Assembly (NCBI GenBank): GCA_001550305.1
Contig: LRTP01000697.1
Location: 1 to 63,179, forward strand
DNA: 63,179 bases
Reading direction: 5' to 3'
DNA from: Streptomyces diastatochromogenes
Lineage (GTDB): Bacteria; Actinomycetota; Actinomycetes; Streptomycetales; Streptomycetaceae
In this document: positions 36,142 to 45,271 of the stretch, one piece after another
Position numbering within the stretch: position 1 is the first letter of the stretch
Layout: every line of letters starts with the position of its first letter
Program-made: the position numbers and the translations under genes
The notes under the pieces: model-generated
The model's input: only the letters and a program-made list of their open reading frames with translations
Databases searched by the model: none
What the model was told of the DNA's origin: nothing

Positions 36142-37446
36142 ATGGACCTGATGGACTCGTTCGCCGGGCGCCGTGTGCCCCCGGCCGTCACCGACGCGGG
36201 TCTGGCCCTGCTGCTCATCGCCGGATGCGCGGCCACGCCGCTGGCGATCCCGCCCGGCGGGCCCGAACTGCGTTCGCCGGATGCCTGGTTCCTGGTGCTC
36301 GTGCTGGTGTCCGCGCTGCCGCTCGCCTTCCACCGCCGGGCTCCGCTGCCCGCGCTGCTGGTGATGTCGGCGGCGGCCGCCGCGCTCCAGGGCCTCCACT
36401 ACATCCCGCAGCTCTCCGGACCCGAGGGCACCTCCATCGGACCGACCTACGTGGGCGTGGCCACGGGCGTGTTCCTCACCGCCGTACGGTCCACCCCCCG
36501 TACGGCGACCCTGGTCGTGGCGGTACTCATCCCGGCCGCGGCCGTCACCGAGTCGCTGCTCGCGCCGGCCGGGTACCGCGTCACCACCCTGCTGATCGAG
36601 ACGGTGCTGCTGGTCGCCGCGTGGGCGCTGGGCCGACTCTCCAGGGCGCGCGCCGCCATCCGGAACCAGGCGCTGGAACGGGCCGCTGCGATCGAGCGCG
36701 AACAGGTCGCCGACGCGCGCGCCGCCGTGATGGAGGAACGGGCTCGGATCGCCCGCGAGTTGCACGACATCGTCGCCCACAACGTCAGTCTCATGGTGGT
36801 GCAGACCATCGCCGCCGACCGGGTCCAGGACCGCGACAGCGCCAAGGCCCACGAGCTGCACGGCACCATCGAGGAGACGGGACGGGCCACCGTCACCGAG
36901 CTGCGCAGGCTCCTTGACGTGCTGCGGACCGACGAAGAGGCGGAGAGCGACCCGAACAAGGAACCGCCCCAGCCCACCATCGACGCCCTGCCGGCGCTCG
37001 TGGAGTCGGTGCGCGCCGCCGGTCTCCAGGTCGAGTTCGACACCAGGGGAACCCCCGCCGAGCTCCCGGCCGGTTCACAACTCGCCGTCTACCGCGTCGT
37101 ACAGGAAGCCCTCACCAACACCCTCAAGCACGCCGGTCATACGCACACCGCGCTGACCGTCTCCTGGGAGCCGGAGCGGCACCGGCTCACCCTGCGGCTC
37201 TGCGACGACGGGCCGCGGCAGGGAGACGAGACGTCGCGACCGCCCAAGCCGGCGAGGGGTTCCGGCCACGGTCTGGTCGGTATGCGGGAACGGATCGGCG
37301 CCGTGGGCGGCTCCCTGCACACCGGCAACCGCCCGGGCGGCGGATACTGCGTCCACGCGGTCGTCCCGCTCCCCTCCCCCGAACCCGACCCCCAGCACGA
37401 AGGGCACTCCCCGCATGCAAGCCATCCGCGTCCTGCTGGTCGATGA
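36142..37446 (+). CDS. Two-component sensor histidine kinase (NarL-type partner)
   Basis: A 434-residue kinase. Five or six N-terminal helices (about 20-170) form a membrane sensor; the HisKA_3 dimerisation domain reads [24 protein letters not shown] with the phospho-accepting His; the ATPase domain has [13 protein letters not shown] and [18 protein letters not shown]. The C-terminus overlaps the response-regulator gene by 32 nt, so the two are translationally linked. It is divergent from the ABC transporter, the usual arrangement for envelope-stress or antibiotic sensing; the signal is unknown. Confidence 0.9.
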   Translation: MDLMDSFAGRRVPPAVTDAGLALLLIAGCAATPLAIPPGGPELRSPDAWFLVLVLVSALPLAFHRRAPLPALLVMSAAAAALQGLHYIPQLSGPEGTSIGPTYVGVATGVFLTAVRSTPRTATLVVAVLIPAAAVTESLLAPAGYRVTTLLIETVLLVAAWALGRLSRARAAIRNQALERAAAIEREQVADARAAVMEERARIARELHDIVAHNVSLMVVQTIAADRVQDRDSAKAHELHGTIEETGRATVTELRRLLDVLRTDEEAESDPNKEPPQPTIDALPALVESVRAAGLQVEFDTRGTPAELPAGSQLAVYRVVQEALTNTLKHAGHTHTALTVSWEPERHRLTLRLCDDGPRQGDETSRPPKPARGSGHGLVGMRERIGAVGGSLHTGNRPGGGYCVHAVVPLPSPEPDPQHEGHSPHASHPRPAGR

Positions 37447-38086
37447 CCAGCCCATGATCCGGACGGGATTCCGGCTCATCCTCGAGGCCGAACCGGACAT
37501 CGTCGTCGTCGGCGAGGCGTCGGACGGCGTGGCCGCCGTCGAGAGCGCCGAGGCCCTCACCCCGGACGTCGTCCTGATGGACATCCGGATGCCGCACATG
37601 GACGGTGTGGAGGCCACCCGCCGGATCGTGGGGGCGGGTTCACCCAGCCGGATCGTCATCCTCACCACCTTCGACCTGGACGCGCACGTCGTGGACGCCC
37701 TGCGCGCCGGGGCCAGCGGTTTCCTGGTCAAGGACGGTCCCGCCGACTCCCTGGTGGGCGCCATCCGTACGGTGGCCGGCGGTGAGGCCGTACTCTCCCC
37801 GCGCGTCACCCACCGGCTGCTGGACCGCTTCGCCGACCTCGCCGCGCCCGCGACGTCGGCCGTGCCGACGAAGCTCGACGCCCTGACCGGGCGCGAACTC
37901 GACGTGCTGCGCGCCCTCACCCGTGGTCTGTCCAACGCGGAGATCGCGCTCGAACTCGGCGTGGGTGAGACCACGGTCAAGACGCACGTCGCCCACATCC
38001 TGGAGAAGTACCAGCTGCGCGATCGCGTCCAGGCCGTGATCCTGGCGTACGACTGCGGCCTGGTCGTCCCGCGCGGAACGTCCTGA
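37415..38086 (+). CDS. NarL/LuxR family response regulator
   Basis: A 223-residue regulator. The receiver domain has [11 protein letters not shown], phospho-acceptor Asp in VVLMDIRMPHMDG (about 55), and switch residues in VILTTFD and GFLVKDG. The LuxR HTH reads LTGRELDVLRALTRGLSNAEIALELGVGETTVKTHVAHIL. It is phosphorylated by the upstream kinase. It probably controls the divergent ABC operon and itself. Confidence 0.92.
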   Translation: MQAIRVLLVDDQPMIRTGFRLILEAEPDIVVVGEASDGVAAVESAEALTPDVVLMDIRMPHMDGVEATRRIVGAGSPSRIVILTTFDLDAHVVDALRAGASGFLVKDGPADSLVGAIRTVAGGEAVLSPRVTHRLLDRFADLAAPATSAVPTKLDALTGRELDVLRALTRGLSNAEIALELGVGETTVKTHVAHILEKYQLRDRVQAVILAYDCGLVVPRGTS

Positions 38087-38167
38087 CGGGGCCTCGGGGA
38101 GCGAGCGCCTGACCATCGCATGGCACGCCCGCGTGATCACCGATCGCGGGCACGGGGAGCGCCGCGG

Positions 38168-38782
38168 TCAGCGCGGGCTGTGCCGGTCCGCCGTCACGCG
38201 CAGGTACTGGATACCGGTGTCGAGCGCGGCCTTCAGGTGGGTCGAGTCACCTGTGGACATCATCACCGCCACACCTCCCTGGACTCCGGCCAGCAGTGCG
38301 GCGGCCGTCGTGTCGACGTCGAGGGTGGGCGACACCAGGCCACGCGCCCGGAGGGCGCGAATGCCCCGGGCGAGTTGCTCCTGCCATTGACGCATCAGCT
38401 CGGCCACGATGGCCCGTGCGCCCGGCCGGGATCGCCCGACCTGGAGGAACAGGGATCCCAACGGGCACTGATCACCCTGGCGTTCATAGCGTTCCACGAC
38501 CGCGTCGCGCCACTGGTACCAGGACTCCCAGGAGTCCAGGCATCCCAGATGCGGCTGCTGGTCCTCCAGGACGCGGTCCGCCTCGAACTGTGCCACCGCC
38601 AGCAGTAGTTCGTCCTTGCCTTCGGGGAAGTAGTGGAAGAGCTGGCTCTTGCTCGTGCCGGTCCGGGCGCGGATGTCGTCGAGGGTGGTGAAGGCGACAC
38701 CCCTTTCGCGGAGCACCTCGGCGGCACCCTCGATGATGCGGGCCCGCGTGGCCCGGCCTTTCGTGGTCGGCGCCTGCGACAT
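38168..38782 (-). CDS. TetR family transcriptional regulator
   Basis: A 204-residue repressor-type protein. The HTH reads RARIIEGAAEVLRERGVAFTTLDDIRARTGTSKSQLFHYFPEGKDELL (about 12-58); the C-terminal ligand domain includes CPLGSLFLQVGRS and a TetR_C-like end. GGAGG lies 9 nt before the ATG at 38782. It is divergent from the SDR gene with two matching 16-bp dyads between them, so it most likely represses the SDR and itself. Confidence 0.88.
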   Translation of the reverse strand: MSQAPTTKGRATRARIIEGAAEVLRERGVAFTTLDDIRARTGTSKSQLFHYFPEGKDELLLAVAQFEADRVLEDQQPHLGCLDSWESWYQWRDAVVERYERQGDQCPLGSLFLQVGRSRPGARAIVAELMRQWQEQLARGIRALRARGLVSPTLDVDTTAAALLAGVQGGVAVMMSTGDSTHLKAALDTGIQYLRVTADRHSPR

Positions 38783-38851
38783 GGCGTGCTCCCTCCATCC
38801 CTGGACCGGCGTACTGACCCGACTCGCTGGACTGACTCGCTGCTGACTCAC

Positions 38852-38910
38852 TGGACCGGAGAGTCCATTTTACGTCCTCGCGGGCGCCCCAGACTGGACT
38901 TGCTGGTCCA
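38852..38910. promoter_or_regulatory. Two TetR operators, TGGACnnnnnnGTCCA
   Basis: Two inverted repeats of identical design, TGGAC-6 nt-GTCCA, occupy 38852-38867 and 38895-38910. Each is followed on the plus strand by a short T-run (CCATTTT). They lie between the divergent TetR and SDR genes, the normal location for TetR operators. Confidence 0.65.
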
Positions 38911-39015
38911 TTTTTGCCGATGCACAGTGGGTCGCGCGGTTCAGCCCACTGGTGGACCGCCGTACGGAGCCGGTCGGCCTGGCCGGCCGCGGAGAGCGGG
39001 ACGAGGGACCACATC

Positions 39016-39786
39016 ATGGGTGAACGACTGCACAACAAGACCGCGCTCGTCACGGGGTCGACGAGCAATATCGGGCGGGCGATCGCCGAGGCGTTCGCCG
39101 CCGAGGGGGCCCATGTCATCGTGTCGGGGCGCGATCGGGAGCGGGCGGCCCGGGTCGTCGAAGGCATCCGCGCCGCCGGCGGGCGGGCCGATTTCCTCGT
39201 GGCGGACCTCGACGGCAGTGCCGGGGCCTCCCAGGACCTGGCCGAGCGGGCACGTAGGTCCCTCGGCGGGCGCATCGACATCCTGGTGAACAACGCCGGC
39301 ATCTACCCGGGCGCCGTGACCACCGCCACGGACGAGGAGACCTTCGACCGGGTCTACGCGGTGAACGTCAAGGCACCGTTCTTCCTGACCGCCGCCGTCG
39401 CACCGGCCATGGCGGAGGCCGGAGGGGGCAGCATCATCAATCTCGGGTCATGGGTCGCGCGCCTGGGTATTCCGGTCGGCGCGCTCTACAGCTCCACCAA
39501 GGGAGCCATGGAGACCCTCACCCGGGCATGGGCCGCGGAGTTCGGACCGCGGGGAGTGCGGGTGAACGCCATCTCGCCAGGTGTGATCCTCCCCCGCACC
39601 GCGGAAGGGAGCGACCCGCACCCCGGCGAGGTCATGATGAAGGGGACACCGGCCGGCGAAGTCGGCAGCCCGGACGCCATCGCGCGCGCCGCCGTCTGGC
39701 TGGCCGGTGACGAGGCCTCCTTCGTGCACGGATCGGTGGTGGACGTCGACGGCGGTCGCGTGGGTGCCGCCGTCATCGCCGCGTGA
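39016..39786 (+). CDS. SDR family oxidoreductase
   Basis: A 256-residue classical short-chain dehydrogenase. The cofactor loop is TGSTSNIGRA, followed by VADLDG, NNAGIYPG, Ser in NLGSWVA, and the catalytic YSSTKGAM; the C-terminal FVHGSVVDVDGG is standard. It probably reduces a ketone or oxidises an alcohol with NADP(H). The ATG at 39016 follows GAGGGACC. It is controlled by the divergent TetR; the downstream pseudogene overlaps its stop codon. Confidence 0.9.
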   Translation: MGERLHNKTALVTGSTSNIGRAIAEAFAAEGAHVIVSGRDRERAARVVEGIRAAGGRADFLVADLDGSAGASQDLAERARRSLGGRIDILVNNAGIYPGAVTTATDEETFDRVYAVNVKAPFFLTAAVAPAMAEAGGGSIINLGSWVARLGIPVGALYSSTKGAMETLTRAWAAEFGPRGVRVNAISPGVILPRTAEGSDPHPGEVMMKGTPAGEVGSPDAIARAAVWLAGDEASFVHGSVVDVDGGRVGAAVIAA

Positions 39787-40348
39787 GTCACCGCGGGCTG
39801 GAGACGCGCGGGGCTGAACACGCGTATCGGCGTGTCTCTCCGCACAGTTGGGGCCCGGCAAGCGCGGCGGTGGTCGGTGGACTGGGGGCCGGGCTGCTGG
39901 TGCTGCAGGGGGTCTCCGCGCGGAACTCCGGTGACAGGGACCCGGCCACCTGCACGTCTTCGAAGGCCACGCCGGCTACGCAGGACCCCGGGTCGTCGAA
40001 GCACGTCTCCGGAGCCCAGCTGTGCACGGCGCTGAACCGTTCGGACCTGCCGGCGCTCCTCGGAACCCCGGCAGAGCAGGCGGAGACGGCCGGAGGCAAC
40101 GAGAGCTCGGTCAAGCTCGCCGGCGGCACCGAGATCGCCACCCCCGAGGCCACTGTCAGATGGCCGATCTCCTCAACACCGCGCAGAAGAGAACGGTCCT
40201 GGGACACCCGGCGGTCCTCTACTCGGACCGGACCATCGCCATCGCCATGGTCATCTGGCGCCAGGACTCCGTCGTACCCGACGACGCGGCGCTGCTCAGC
40301 GTCGCCGAGAAGGTGCTGCCGACGATCCCGGGCTGGGGCAACGGCTGA
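39783..40348 (+). pseudogene. Broken Streptomyces membrane/lipoprotein-like gene
   Basis: A GTG start overlaps the SDR stop (GTGA). The first frame encodes a single TM segment (AAVVGGLGAGLLVLQGV) and CTALNRSDLPALLGTPAEQAET, then becomes nonsensical after about 40155. Coherent coding resumes one frame over (MADLLNTAQKRTVLGHPAVLY up to a TGA at 40346-40348). Between the two parts the expected linking segment seems missing, so an internal deletion plus frameshift is likely. From memory the two halves resemble the actinobacterial DUF6215 family; this was not checked. Confidence 0.6.
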
Positions 40349-40444
40349 CCCGGCACACACCGACCACGTCGAAGGCCCGGCCCCGCACTGCGCCGGGCGC
40401 CGGACGCGGCACTTGATACCCGGGGGCCGTTGCGCCGCCGGTCG

Positions 40445-41341
40445 TCATCGCAGGGTGAGCGGGGTCTCGGATGCGACGCGGGTCAGTTTCTCCGGGTTGC
40501 GGACGTAGTAGAGGCCGGTGATGCGGGCGTCCTCGACACGGATCGCCATGATGCCGTCGACCTCGCCGTCCAGGCGTAGGACGAGTGCCGGGTTGCCATT
40601 GACCACGGTGGGGTCACTGGTGAGCGTGCCTTCGGCCTTGCCGGTCCCGCCGACGATGAAGCGGACCACCTTCTCGGCGCCGCTGATCGGCCGCAGAGCG
40701 GCCTGCTTGAGGCCGCCGCCGTCGCTCACCAGGACGACCTCGGGGGCGAGCACGTCCATGAGGCCCTGTAGGTCCCTGGCTTCGAACGCGCGCTGGAACG
40801 ACTCCAGAGCCGCCCGGATCCTGCCCGAGGGGACCACCTCGCGGGGGCGGCGGGCATCGACGTGCCGACGTGCGCGATGTGCGATCTGACGGACGGCCGC
40901 GGGGGTCTTGTCGACGGCGGCCGCGATCTCGTCGTAGTCGACGTCGAAGACCTCGCGCAGCACGAAGACCGCGCGCTCGGTCGGCGACAGCGTCTCGAGG
41001 ACGAGCATCATCGCCATCGACACACTCTCGGCGAGTTCGACGTCCTCGGCCACGTCCGGCGCGGTGAGCAGCGGCTCGGGCAGCCAGGGACCGACGTACA
41101 CCTCCTTGCGGCGACTCATTGTGCGCAGCCGGTTGAGCGACTGCCGGGTCGTGATCCGGACCAGGTAGGCGCGCGGGTCGCGTACCTGCCCCAAGTCGAC
41201 CTTGACCCACCGCAACCAGGTTTCCTGGAGGACGTCTTCGGCGTCGGCGGCCGATCCGAGCATCTCGTATGCCACGGTGAAGAGCAGGTTGCGGTGGGCG
41301 AGGAACGTCTCGGTCGCCGTGTCGGTGACGTGGTCGCTCAT
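40445..41341 (-). CDS. sigJ: ECF41-type RNA polymerase sigma factor (SigJ-like)
   Basis: A 298-residue ECF sigma factor. Region 2 includes LFTVAYEMLGSAADAEDVLQETWLRW, region 4 includes LSPTERAVFVLREVFDVDYDEIAAAVDKTPAAVRQIAHRAR, and a C-terminal SnoaL-like domain of about 115 residues follows. The ECF41 hallmarks are visible: WLPEP between regions 2 and 4, DGGGL (usually DGGGK/R) and NPEKL near the end; the C-terminal extension is known to regulate activity in place of an anti-sigma factor. It is 159 nt downstream of the NDH-2-like oxidoreductase on the same strand, a typical ECF41 partner type. Confidence 0.87.
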   Translation of the reverse strand: MSDHVTDTATETFLAHRNLLFTVAYEMLGSAADAEDVLQETWLRWVKVDLGQVRDPRAYLVRITTRQSLNRLRTMSRRKEVYVGPWLPEPLLTAPDVAEDVELAESVSMAMMLVLETLSPTERAVFVLREVFDVDYDEIAAAVDKTPAAVRQIAHRARRHVDARRPREVVPSGRIRAALESFQRAFEARDLQGLMDVLAPEVVLVSDGGGLKQAALRPISGAEKVVRFIVGGTGKAEGTLTSDPTVVNGNPALVLRLDGEVDGIMAIRVEDARITGLYYVRNPEKLTRVASETPLTLR

Positions 41342-41500
41342 GTCTCGGCCCCTCTCCTGCGCGGTCGACGCCGGTCGCCGAAGTCCTTCATGCGTGCATC
41401 CACAGCGAGATCCTTCTCATGAGTAATCGTCCATACCCGTGGATTTGCCGAGTGGTGATCAGGCGCCCTGGGCCCGAGGCGACGCCCTACGTGTGCCAGG

Positions 41501-42697
41501 TCAGGCCGTCCGTTCAGTGGCAGGCGCCTCGCGACGCCTGGTCTGCAACAGTTGTCGGCGCTCGGCGTCCTTGGCCCACCAGGTGCGTGCACCGGGCTTG
41601 CGTGCCTCGTACGCCAGTTGCCAGGGGATGCCCCGGCAAATGAGCTCCTTGATCTTCGCACCCGGGCGGCCGCCGAGGTAGAACCCCTTCGCGGTGTCAT
41701 CCCTGCCGGTGAGCTGAAAGACGCCGGCGCGGCGGCCCAGACTGATGCACTGACTGACGAACCCGACGTCGATGGGCGCGGGCTGCTCGCCCGCGAGCCG
41801 GCTGAGCACTGTCTCGGCGGCCTGCGGGCCCAGTTGGACCGCGGCCTGGCAGCTCATCCGGAACGGCAGGTCCGAGGGCGCCGCCGAGTCCCCGGCCGCG
41901 ACGATGCGCACGTCGTCCACGCTCGTCAAGGTCTCGTCCGTGAGCAGTCGGCCCAAGGCGTCGGTGCTCAGTCCGCTGCGCGCGGCCAGGTCCGGCACAC
42001 CGAAACCGGTGGTCCAGATGGTCACCTCGCTCGGCAGCTCGCGGCCGTCACTGAGCCGTACGGCATCACGAGTCACCGCCGTCACCTTCGTGTCGGGGCC
42101 TTCGAGTACGGTCACACCGAGTACGGCCAGCCGCCTGGCGACCGAGCGCCGACCCCGAGGGTGCAGGGAAGGACCGAGCACCCCGCCGCAGACCAGGGTC
42201 ACGGTGCGGCCCTCCTCGGCCAGTTCGGCGGCGGTCTCGATGCCGGTCGCACCGGCTCCGACGACGGTCACCGCGGCCGTTGCGGGCGCGGCGTCGACGA
42301 CCGGCCGCAGCCGCTGCGCCTCCTCCAGGCCGGAGATCGGGTGGGCGAACTCGGCCGCCCCGGGCACCTGCGGGTCGGCGCTGCCACTGCCCACCGCGTA
42401 GACCAGATAGTCGTAGCCGACCGTGCCGCAGGTCGCGAGCGTCACGCTGCGCTCGGCCGCGTCGATCCGGGTCACGGTGTCGACCACCAGCCGGACGCGC
42501 TCGCTCAGGACCTTGCGGTAGTCGAGGACCGCGTCGTGGGACCCGCCCACCAGTTGGTGCAGGCGGATCCGCTCGACGAAGGTCGGGCGCGGGTTGATCA
42601 GAGTCACTGTCACGTCGTCGCGCTGTGTCAGGCGATTGGCCGCCATGACGCCGGCGTATCCGCCGCCGACCACGACCACATCGGTGTTCTCCGTCAT
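41501..42697 (-). CDS. NDH-2-like FAD-dependent oxidoreductase
   Basis: A 398-residue two-dinucleotide-binding flavoprotein. VVVVGGGYAGVMAANRL binds FAD; VTVVGAGATGIETAAELAEEG binds NAD(P)H; IVAAGDSAA is the second FAD contact. The pattern matches type II NADH dehydrogenase/ferredoxin reductase-like proteins, which pass electrons from NADH to a quinone or other acceptor. An ECF41-type promoter lies upstream and the sigma factor gene downstream, so it is a likely direct target. The start at 42697 matches the family N-terminus. Confidence 0.85.
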   Translation of the reverse strand: MTENTDVVVVGGGYAGVMAANRLTQRDDVTVTLINPRPTFVERIRLHQLVGGSHDAVLDYRKVLSERVRLVVDTVTRIDAAERSVTLATCGTVGYDYLVYAVGSGSADPQVPGAAEFAHPISGLEEAQRLRPVVDAAPATAAVTVVGAGATGIETAAELAEEGRTVTLVCGGVLGPSLHPRGRRSVARRLAVLGVTVLEGPDTKVTAVTRDAVRLSDGRELPSEVTIWTTGFGVPDLAARSGLSTDALGRLLTDETLTSVDDVRIVAAGDSAAPSDLPFRMSCQAAVQLGPQAAETVLSRLAGEQPAPIDVGFVSQCISLGRRAGVFQLTGRDDTAKGFYLGGRPGAKIKELICRGIPWQLAYEARKPGARTWWAKDAERRQLLQTRRREAPATERTA

Positions 42698-42731
42698 GGT
42701 GTCTCCTTCGTTTCCGGGGGTTCGGCCTCAA

Positions 42732-42758
42732 GACACCGCGGAATCGATCGCTGTGACA
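42732..42758 (-). promoter_or_regulatory. Candidate ECF41 promoter (TGTCACA -35)
   Basis: On the minus strand TGTCACA (42758-42752) is followed after 16 nt by TGTC (42735-42732), 34 nt before the oxidoreductase ATG. ECF41 promoters are known to have a TGTCACA-like -35 and a CGTC -10; one -10 base differs here. No such box precedes the sigma gene itself. Confidence 0.6.
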
Positions 42759-42900
42759 GCATGTGAGGCAGGTCACTCCGCAGACCAACAGGGCACGTCC
42801 GCGCTCCCCTCCACACCGTGACGCAGGCCATCGCGCCCAGCGGAACCGTAGGAGGAGTGGCAGTCGTCTCCTCAGCGATCAAGCTTGAGGAGTGTGCGCA

Positions 42901-43731
42901 GTGCGGATCTACATCAGCGCGGACATGGAGGGCGTCACAGGGCTCGTCGACGCCGACGACGTGCAGCCCGGCGGCCGGGACTACGAGCGTGGACGGTTGA
43001 TGATGGCGGAGGACGTCAACGCCGCGATCCGGGGCGCCCTCGCGGCCGGCGCCACCGACATCACTGTCAACGACGCTCACGGACCGATGCGCAACATCCT
43101 TCCGGAGGCCCTGCACCCGGCGGCCCGCCTCATCCGCGGCAAGCCCAAGCACATGTTCATGCTCGAAGGTCTCGCGCCCGAGCACGATGCCATGGTCTGC
43201 GTCGGCTATCACTCGCGGGCCGGCGCACTCGGGGTGCTGAGCCACAGCTTCATGGGCCACGAGATCGAAGACATGTGGCTGGACGGCCGGCCGGTGGGTG
43301 AGATCGGCCTGGCCCACGCCACCGCGGAGGCCATCGGCGTTCCGGTGGCGGTCCTCACCGGTGACGACCGCGCCTGCGCGGAGATGGCCGAGTGGGACGC
43401 CTCCGTCACCACCGTGGCCGTGAAGCATGCGCGGGACAGATTCGCGGCGGATCTGCGGCCTGCCGAGGAGGCACGTGCCGCGATCGAGGAGGCGGTCGCC
43501 GCCAGTCTGTCCGCGCAACGACCGGCCACGGTGGTCCCATCGGGGCCGTCCACGCTCACCGTTCGCTGGCAGTCGGCTTCAGTGGCCTCCACCCTCCTGG
43601 GAATTCCAGGGGTCACCTCGACGGCCACGCGGACCGTCCAGGCGCAGGGCCCTCTGCCCAGCCTCTACCGGCAGTTCGGAGTGTGGATGCGCGTAGCGGC
43701 TTCCCTCACCAACCAGCCACCGTATTGCTGA
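42901..43731 (+). CDS. M55 family metallopeptidase (DppA-like D-aminopeptidase)
   Basis: A 276-residue zinc aminopeptidase of the DppA family, which releases N-terminal D-amino acids from peptides. Metal-binding segments are ISADMEG (Asp and Glu near the N-terminus), NDAHG (about 58), GYHSRAG (His, about 105) and GHEIED (about 120). The C-terminus carries LPSLYRQFGVW. GTG at 42901 follows AGGAG by 8 nt; the earlier GTG at 42892 overlaps that SD. A 10-bp palindrome TCAAGCTTGA sits at 42879-42888. It converges with zero gap on the next gene. Confidence 0.85.
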   Translation: MRIYISADMEGVTGLVDADDVQPGGRDYERGRLMMAEDVNAAIRGALAAGATDITVNDAHGPMRNILPEALHPAARLIRGKPKHMFMLEGLAPEHDAMVCVGYHSRAGALGVLSHSFMGHEIEDMWLDGRPVGEIGLAHATAEAIGVPVAVLTGDDRACAEMAEWDASVTTVAVKHARDRFAADLRPAEEARAAIEEAVAASLSAQRPATVVPSGPSTLTVRWQSASVASTLLGIPGVTSTATRTVQAQGPLPSLYRQFGVWMRVAASLTNQPPYC

Positions 43732-44691
43732 TCACTTGGATTCGACTCGTCCGAGCGGGTCGGGGTCGGCCGTCAGCGCGTCACGCGCCGCCTGCCAAGC
43801 GGAATCCCCGGGGTGGAGTTCGGTGCGGAGGTAGGCCCAGGTGAGCCGCTGGACCGCGGCGACTCGCTCGGGGTTCTCGTCCGTGGTCTCGGCGACGTCG
43901 TATCCGGAAACCCCGCCGAGTCCGTGCTCCGCGTCGAACAGGGTGAGCAGGGACTTGGGGCCCGGGGAGAGGAAGTACGGATCGGCGTGCCAGTCCGGGC
44001 CCCGAACCGTCAGATGGGTGGAGGCGTCCTTGTCGCCGGCGACCACGAGCGTGGGCGTCGCCATCTTGGAGAAGTCCATGCTCGAGAAGAACGAATAGTT
44101 CTCGGCCACGAACTCGGTGACGGCATCGCCGCCCCTGCCGGGCGCGGCAAGCAGTACACCCGCCTTGATCCGGGGCTCGGCCAGGTTCACTTCCGTTCCG
44201 TCGTCCGGATCGGTGAGCCGGGCACCGAGCAGCAGGCTCGCGGTGTGCCCGCCCATCGAGTGCCCGGCCACGGCGACCTTGTCGTGGTCCAGGCGCCCGA
44301 GAAGCTGCGGTACGGCGGCCTCGATGACGTCGAGCCGGTCGAGGATGCGTGTCATGTCCTCGGCCCGTGAGCGCCAGTGCAGAGGTCCCCCGGGGGTACC
44401 GGGATCCAGGGTCAGCGTCCTCGAGCTCAGGTGGGTGGGCTGGATCACGACGAAGCCGTGCGCCGCCCAGAAGTTGGCGAGGGGGGCGTAGCCGTTCAGC
44501 GAGGAGAGGTGGTTCGAGAAACCCTGGCCGTGCGAGAGCAGGATGACCGGCAGGTCACTCCCGGTCACGGGCGCGGAGACGCGTACCTCCAGGTCCACGG
44601 CTCGACCGGGGGCTTGCAGCACTACGGGACTGACCGAGAGCACTGGAGTGGGCGGACCGAAGGTGTGGGCGGGGTAAGTCGATTCACTCAT
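43732..44691 (-). CDS. Alpha/beta hydrolase (chlorophyllase/dienelactone-like)
   Basis: A 319-residue hydrolase. The oxyanion region reads ILLSHGQGFSNHLS, the nucleophile elbow is AGHSMGGHTAS (Ser about 145), the acid is probably the Asp in VVAGDKDAST, and the His is in FDAEHGLGG. No signal peptide is seen. The gene has two quasi-palindromic boxes upstream and may be controlled by a TetR-type repressor not encoded next to it. Its TGA and the stop of the converging DppA gene share the palindrome TGATCA. Confidence 0.85.
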   Translation of the reverse strand: MSESTYPAHTFGPPTPVLSVSPVVLQAPGRAVDLEVRVSAPVTGSDLPVILLSHGQGFSNHLSSLNGYAPLANFWAAHGFVVIQPTHLSSRTLTLDPGTPGGPLHWRSRAEDMTRILDRLDVIEAAVPQLLGRLDHDKVAVAGHSMGGHTASLLLGARLTDPDDGTEVNLAEPRIKAGVLLAAPGRGGDAVTEFVAENYSFFSSMDFSKMATPTLVVAGDKDASTHLTVRGPDWHADPYFLSPGPKSLLTLFDAEHGLGGVSGYDVAETTDENPERVAAVQRLTWAYLRTELHPGDSAWQAARDALTADPDPLGRVESK

Positions 44692-44797
44692 GATGCGTAT
44701 TTCCCTTCAATGACCTCTGCTGCCGGTCTCATTCGGCTGACGGCGGGTGAGGCGGTCAGGCCCCGTCAGGGGCGTCCGGCATCAGCTCCGCACCAAA

Positions 44798-44836
44798 CGG
44801 AGCGTCGTTCCGATTACGATACGGAGCGACGTTCCG
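44798..44836. promoter_or_regulatory. Two copies of CGGAGCGWCGTTCCG
   Basis: Near-identical 15-bp quasi-palindromes occupy 44798-44812 (CGGAGCGTCGTTCCG) and 44822-44836 (CGGAGCGACGTTCCG), 24 bp centre to centre. They lie about 107-145 nt upstream of the hydrolase ATG in an A/T-enriched stretch. Such CGGAnCG/CGnTCCG dyads are typical of TetR operators. Confidence 0.5.
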
Positions 44837-44978
44837 CTTTGTCAACGGCCGCCGGCGGGAGAGCGGGTGCGCGTCGGCGAACGTGGCCGGTCCGGCCAGT
44901 CCCGAGGGCCGAGCCCTCTTCCCGGTCGGTCGCCCCGTTGCCGGATTCGTCGCCCCCGCACCCGACGAGGCGTGTTGA

Positions 44979-45143
44979 ATGGCCCGGCAGCACGCTCCCG
45001 GCTCCGGTGCCTCGGCCGGTACCGGTGGGTTCGCGGTCAGCGGCGACGTCACCATGAAGGCCACAAACGGATCGGTTGTCGCCGGTGTGGTCGACGGAGG
45101 TGTGCGCGTGGACCCTCCCAAGCCGGGGCCGATCCAGGACTGA
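44979..45143 (+). CDS. Possible small hypothetical protein (54 aa)
   Basis: An open frame starting MARQHAPGSGASAGTG and ending KPGPIQD has sensible composition and high third-position GC, with Gly/Val-rich FAVSGDVTMKATNGSVV in the middle. The section resembles the Gly/Val-rich GDV-type segments found near repeat-domain signalling proteins in Streptomyces, but no family is assigned. A TGA sits directly before the ATG. No good SD is seen. It precedes the ricin-domain gene on the same strand. Confidence 0.4.
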   Translation: MARQHAPGSGASAGTGGFAVSGDVTMKATNGSVVAGVVDGGVRVDPPKPGPIQD

Positions 45144-45271
45144 CCGCCCCCGGCTCCTCACCTCAACAGCGCCGTGGCCGCGGCGCGTTCCTCGGAAGAC
45201 TGCTGCACGTGGCGGGCCTCGGCGCCGCCGGTGACAGCCGGGCCCCGTACGTCACCGCCTCCCATGGGTCG

